Assembly (NCBI RefSeq): GCF_009915765.1
Contig: NZ_JAABLQ010000001.1
Coordinates: 2,294,001-2,358,000 of the forward strand
From: Pannonibacter sp. XCT-53
Lineage (GTDB): Bacteria > Pseudomonadota > Alphaproteobacteria > Rhizobiales > Stappiaceae
Direction: 5' to 3'
DNA length: 64,000 nt
The notes below the pieces were generated by a model that did not search any database, was not told the DNA's origin, and saw nothing but the letters and a program-made list of their open reading frames with translations. A program made the translations under genes and the position numbers. Shown here piece after piece: positions 62,946-64,000 of this stretch; positions within the stretch are counted from its first letter, which is position 1; each line of letters begins with the position of its first letter.

Positions 62946-63670
62946 GCCTCGATCTCCTCAAACAGCGGCCCGGCCGCGTCCTGCGGGCAGCGCGCCCGCA
63001 CCAGTGTCAGGTCAACAGCCCGGCTGTGCCGGCGGGCCGCGCCCGGCGCGATCCATTGCAGGGGCCGCGCCGCCGCCCCGTCCGTCCGCCAGACAACCCA
63101 GCAATAGGCCGTGGCCGTCCCGGCATCCGGGTCCCAGCCGCCCCGCGTCAGGGCAACACGCTCGGCAAACACCGCCACCACATGCGGCGGGAACGGGATG
63201 AACAGCTCCACCGCCCGGGCAATCGTCTCCAGCCAGCGCAGCGGAACGAAAACGGCCACCCCCACGCGCGGCCGGTGCAGGAACGCCCGCTCGACAAACT
63301 GCTGCGGCAGATCCCCGTACGGCGGATTGGTGATGATCCAGTCGAACCGCCCGGGCGCGAATTGATCCTGCGGCAGCAGCGTCAGGAAATCCCAGGCCGA
63401 GCCATGCAGCCGCGAGAACCCCCGGTCATGCAGGTCAGACGCCACCACCTCGGCGAAATAGTCGGCGAGCGGCACGGCCATGTGGCCCTCGCCGCAGGCG
63501 GGCTCCCAGACGGACAGCGCCGCGCCGGGGGCCAGCCCCAGCACCTCGGCACAGAGCGCCCGGGTCGCCCAGGGCGGCGTCGGGAAAAAATCATCCGAGC
63601 CGCGCGGCTCGACCCGCGAGGCCATCACCGCCCGCGCCGCCGCCGGCCGCGCTTTCCGCACCGCCCCCAT
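62942..63670 (-). CDS. Phage DNA adenine-type methyltransferase
   Basis: 242 aa from ATG 63670 with GGAGG upstream. It has SAM motif I EPACGEGHMA (56-65), NPPY (115-118) and the DDFFPTPPWATRAL N-terminus typical of phage methyltransferases. No recognition domain is obvious. It probably methylates DNA to evade restriction. It overlaps the clamp gene by four bases. Confidence 0.85.
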   Translation of the reverse strand: MGAVRKARPAAARAVMASRVEPRGSDDFFPTPPWATRALCAEVLGLAPGAALSVWEPACGEGHMAVPLADYFAEVVASDLHDRGFSRLHGSAWDFLTLLPQDQFAPGRFDWIITNPPYGDLPQQFVERAFLHRPRVGVAVFVPLRWLETIARAVELFIPFPPHVVAVFAERVALTRGGWDPDAGTATAYCWVVWRTDGAAARPLQWIAPGAARRHSRAVDLTLVRARCPQDAAGPLFEEIEA

Positions 63671-63673
63671 CGG

Positions 63674-63964
63674 TTAACCTCCGGATAACGTTTGTCTCAC
63701 GGGGGGATGCACGTGAAACCCGGCATCCCCGTCGCAATCAGCCTCGCCCTCGACCAGAAACGACATCGGGTCGAGCCGGTAGAACCAGCACAGCACCAGC
63801 ACGTTCTGGGCGCTCTGGAACGCATCCGCGCTGCCCCGCTCAGCCCGGCTGATGGTCGACCGCGACACGCCGGTCGCAGCCTCCACCTCGCGCAGGGTCA
63901 TCCGCCACCGCGCCCGCCCGTCCGCCAGCGCCTGCCCGAAGGCAACCCGGTCAAGCCGCCACAT
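63674..63964 (-). CDS. XRE-family helix-turn-helix regulator
   Basis: 96 aa. Residues ~8-50 contain the XRE helix-turn-helix (MTLREVEAATGVSRSTISRAERGSAD), followed by a short tail with FYRLDPMSFLV. It could be a Cro- or early-gene regulator. A strong ribosome binding site (GGGAGGGGCGGGCG) precedes it. It is the first complete gene of the visible early operon. Confidence 0.82.
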   Translation of the reverse strand: MWRLDRVAFGQALADGRARWRMTLREVEAATGVSRSTISRAERGSADAFQSAQNVLVLCWFYRLDPMSFLVEGEADCDGDAGFHVHPPVRQTLSGG

Positions 63965-64000
63965 CGCCCGCCCCTCCCTGCGACCAGTGCCGCGCCCGCT
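63951..64000 (-). CDS. Possible 3' end of an upstream phage gene
   Basis: In one minus-strand frame the last 15 codons before TGA 63953-63951 read RARHWSQGGAGDVAA and overlap the XRE start, like the tight overlaps throughout this operon. Only this tail is in the window, so the call is tentative. Confidence 0.35.
   Translation of the reverse strand, partial: RARHWSQGGAGDVAA

Larger units (their letters stand above)
31163..64000. mobile_element. Partial temperate siphophage (prophage), left end and most of the genome
   Basis: From just after tRNA-Thr to the window end the gene content is phage: replication, packaging, HK97-type head, long flexible tail with an 1896-aa tape measure, and lysis, nearly all on the minus strand with four-base start/stop overlaps. 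Plus-strand accessory genes fill the tRNA side. No integrase is seen, so the right boundary and attR lie beyond 64000. The exact left boundary is inferred from the tRNA and the change in content. Confidence 0.85.

Overview
The window is GC-rich DNA from an alphaproteobacterium, most likely of the order Hyphomicrobiales/Rhizobiales. The best evidence is the run murA - DUF2948 - hisD - UPF0262 - low-molecular-weight phosphatase - infA - maf - yacG (24.6-30.3 kb), an order I associate with that clade. The two halves differ sharply: about 1-31 kb is host chromosome, and about 31-64 kb is the left part of a temperate siphophage.

Chromosomal half. 1-2.2 kb: the end of an aliphatic-sulfonate/nitrate-type ABC importer operon (binding protein, ATPase, permease). 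2.5-8.1 kb: a lipid block on the minus strand, with a DUF3141 alpha/beta-hydrolase-like protein, a FabI-type enoyl-ACP reductase whose leader can fold over its ribosome binding site, and a FadJ-type bifunctional beta-oxidation enzyme. Divergent from it are an ACAD10-like phosphotransferase and an IclR regulator carrying a repeat insert; a perfect inverted repeat sits between the two units. 10.2-17.1 kb: a P-type cation ATPase, a YitT-family membrane protein, a copper amine oxidase with 19-bp phased repeats in its promoter, and an AraC-family regulator. 17.4 kb: tRNA-Phe. 17.8-22.4 kb: a large exported FecR-domain protein next to a Slam-like outer-membrane translocon, read here as a type XI secretion pair. 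22.7-30.9 kb: a periplasmic 5'-nucleotidase and the housekeeping cluster above.

Phage half. tRNA-Thr(GGT) at 31.09 kb is the last clear host feature and the natural candidate attachment site. Small accessory genes follow on the plus strand (31.3-35.6 kb); two of them sit behind near-identical promoter/operator/leader modules. From 64 kb down to 35.9 kb everything is on the minus strand in phage order: XRE regulator, adenine methyltransferase, phage sliding clamp, cytosine-methyltransferase-like protein, an O-like replication protein with iteron-like repeats inside its gene, a NusG paralogue, a terminator, HNH endonuclease, small and large terminase, portal, prohead protease, capsid, connectors, tail tube, tail chaperones, tape measure, tail tip/fibre proteins, endolysin, holin-like proteins and overlapping spanins. 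Beyond the last lysis gene is a 50-bp-period array of type I-E-like CRISPR repeats. In the late transcript it would be read in crRNA-sense orientation and would end at a strong terminator. No integrase, excisionase or cas gene is present; the right end of the prophage lies outside the window.

The best candidates for something new are the CRISPR-repeat mimic in the late 3' UTR, the FecR-linker-barrel/Slam pair, the NusG paralogue placed just before a terminator and the late operon, the O-gene iterons, and the fabI leader hairpin. All functional statements come from reading sequence motifs; no database search was run.
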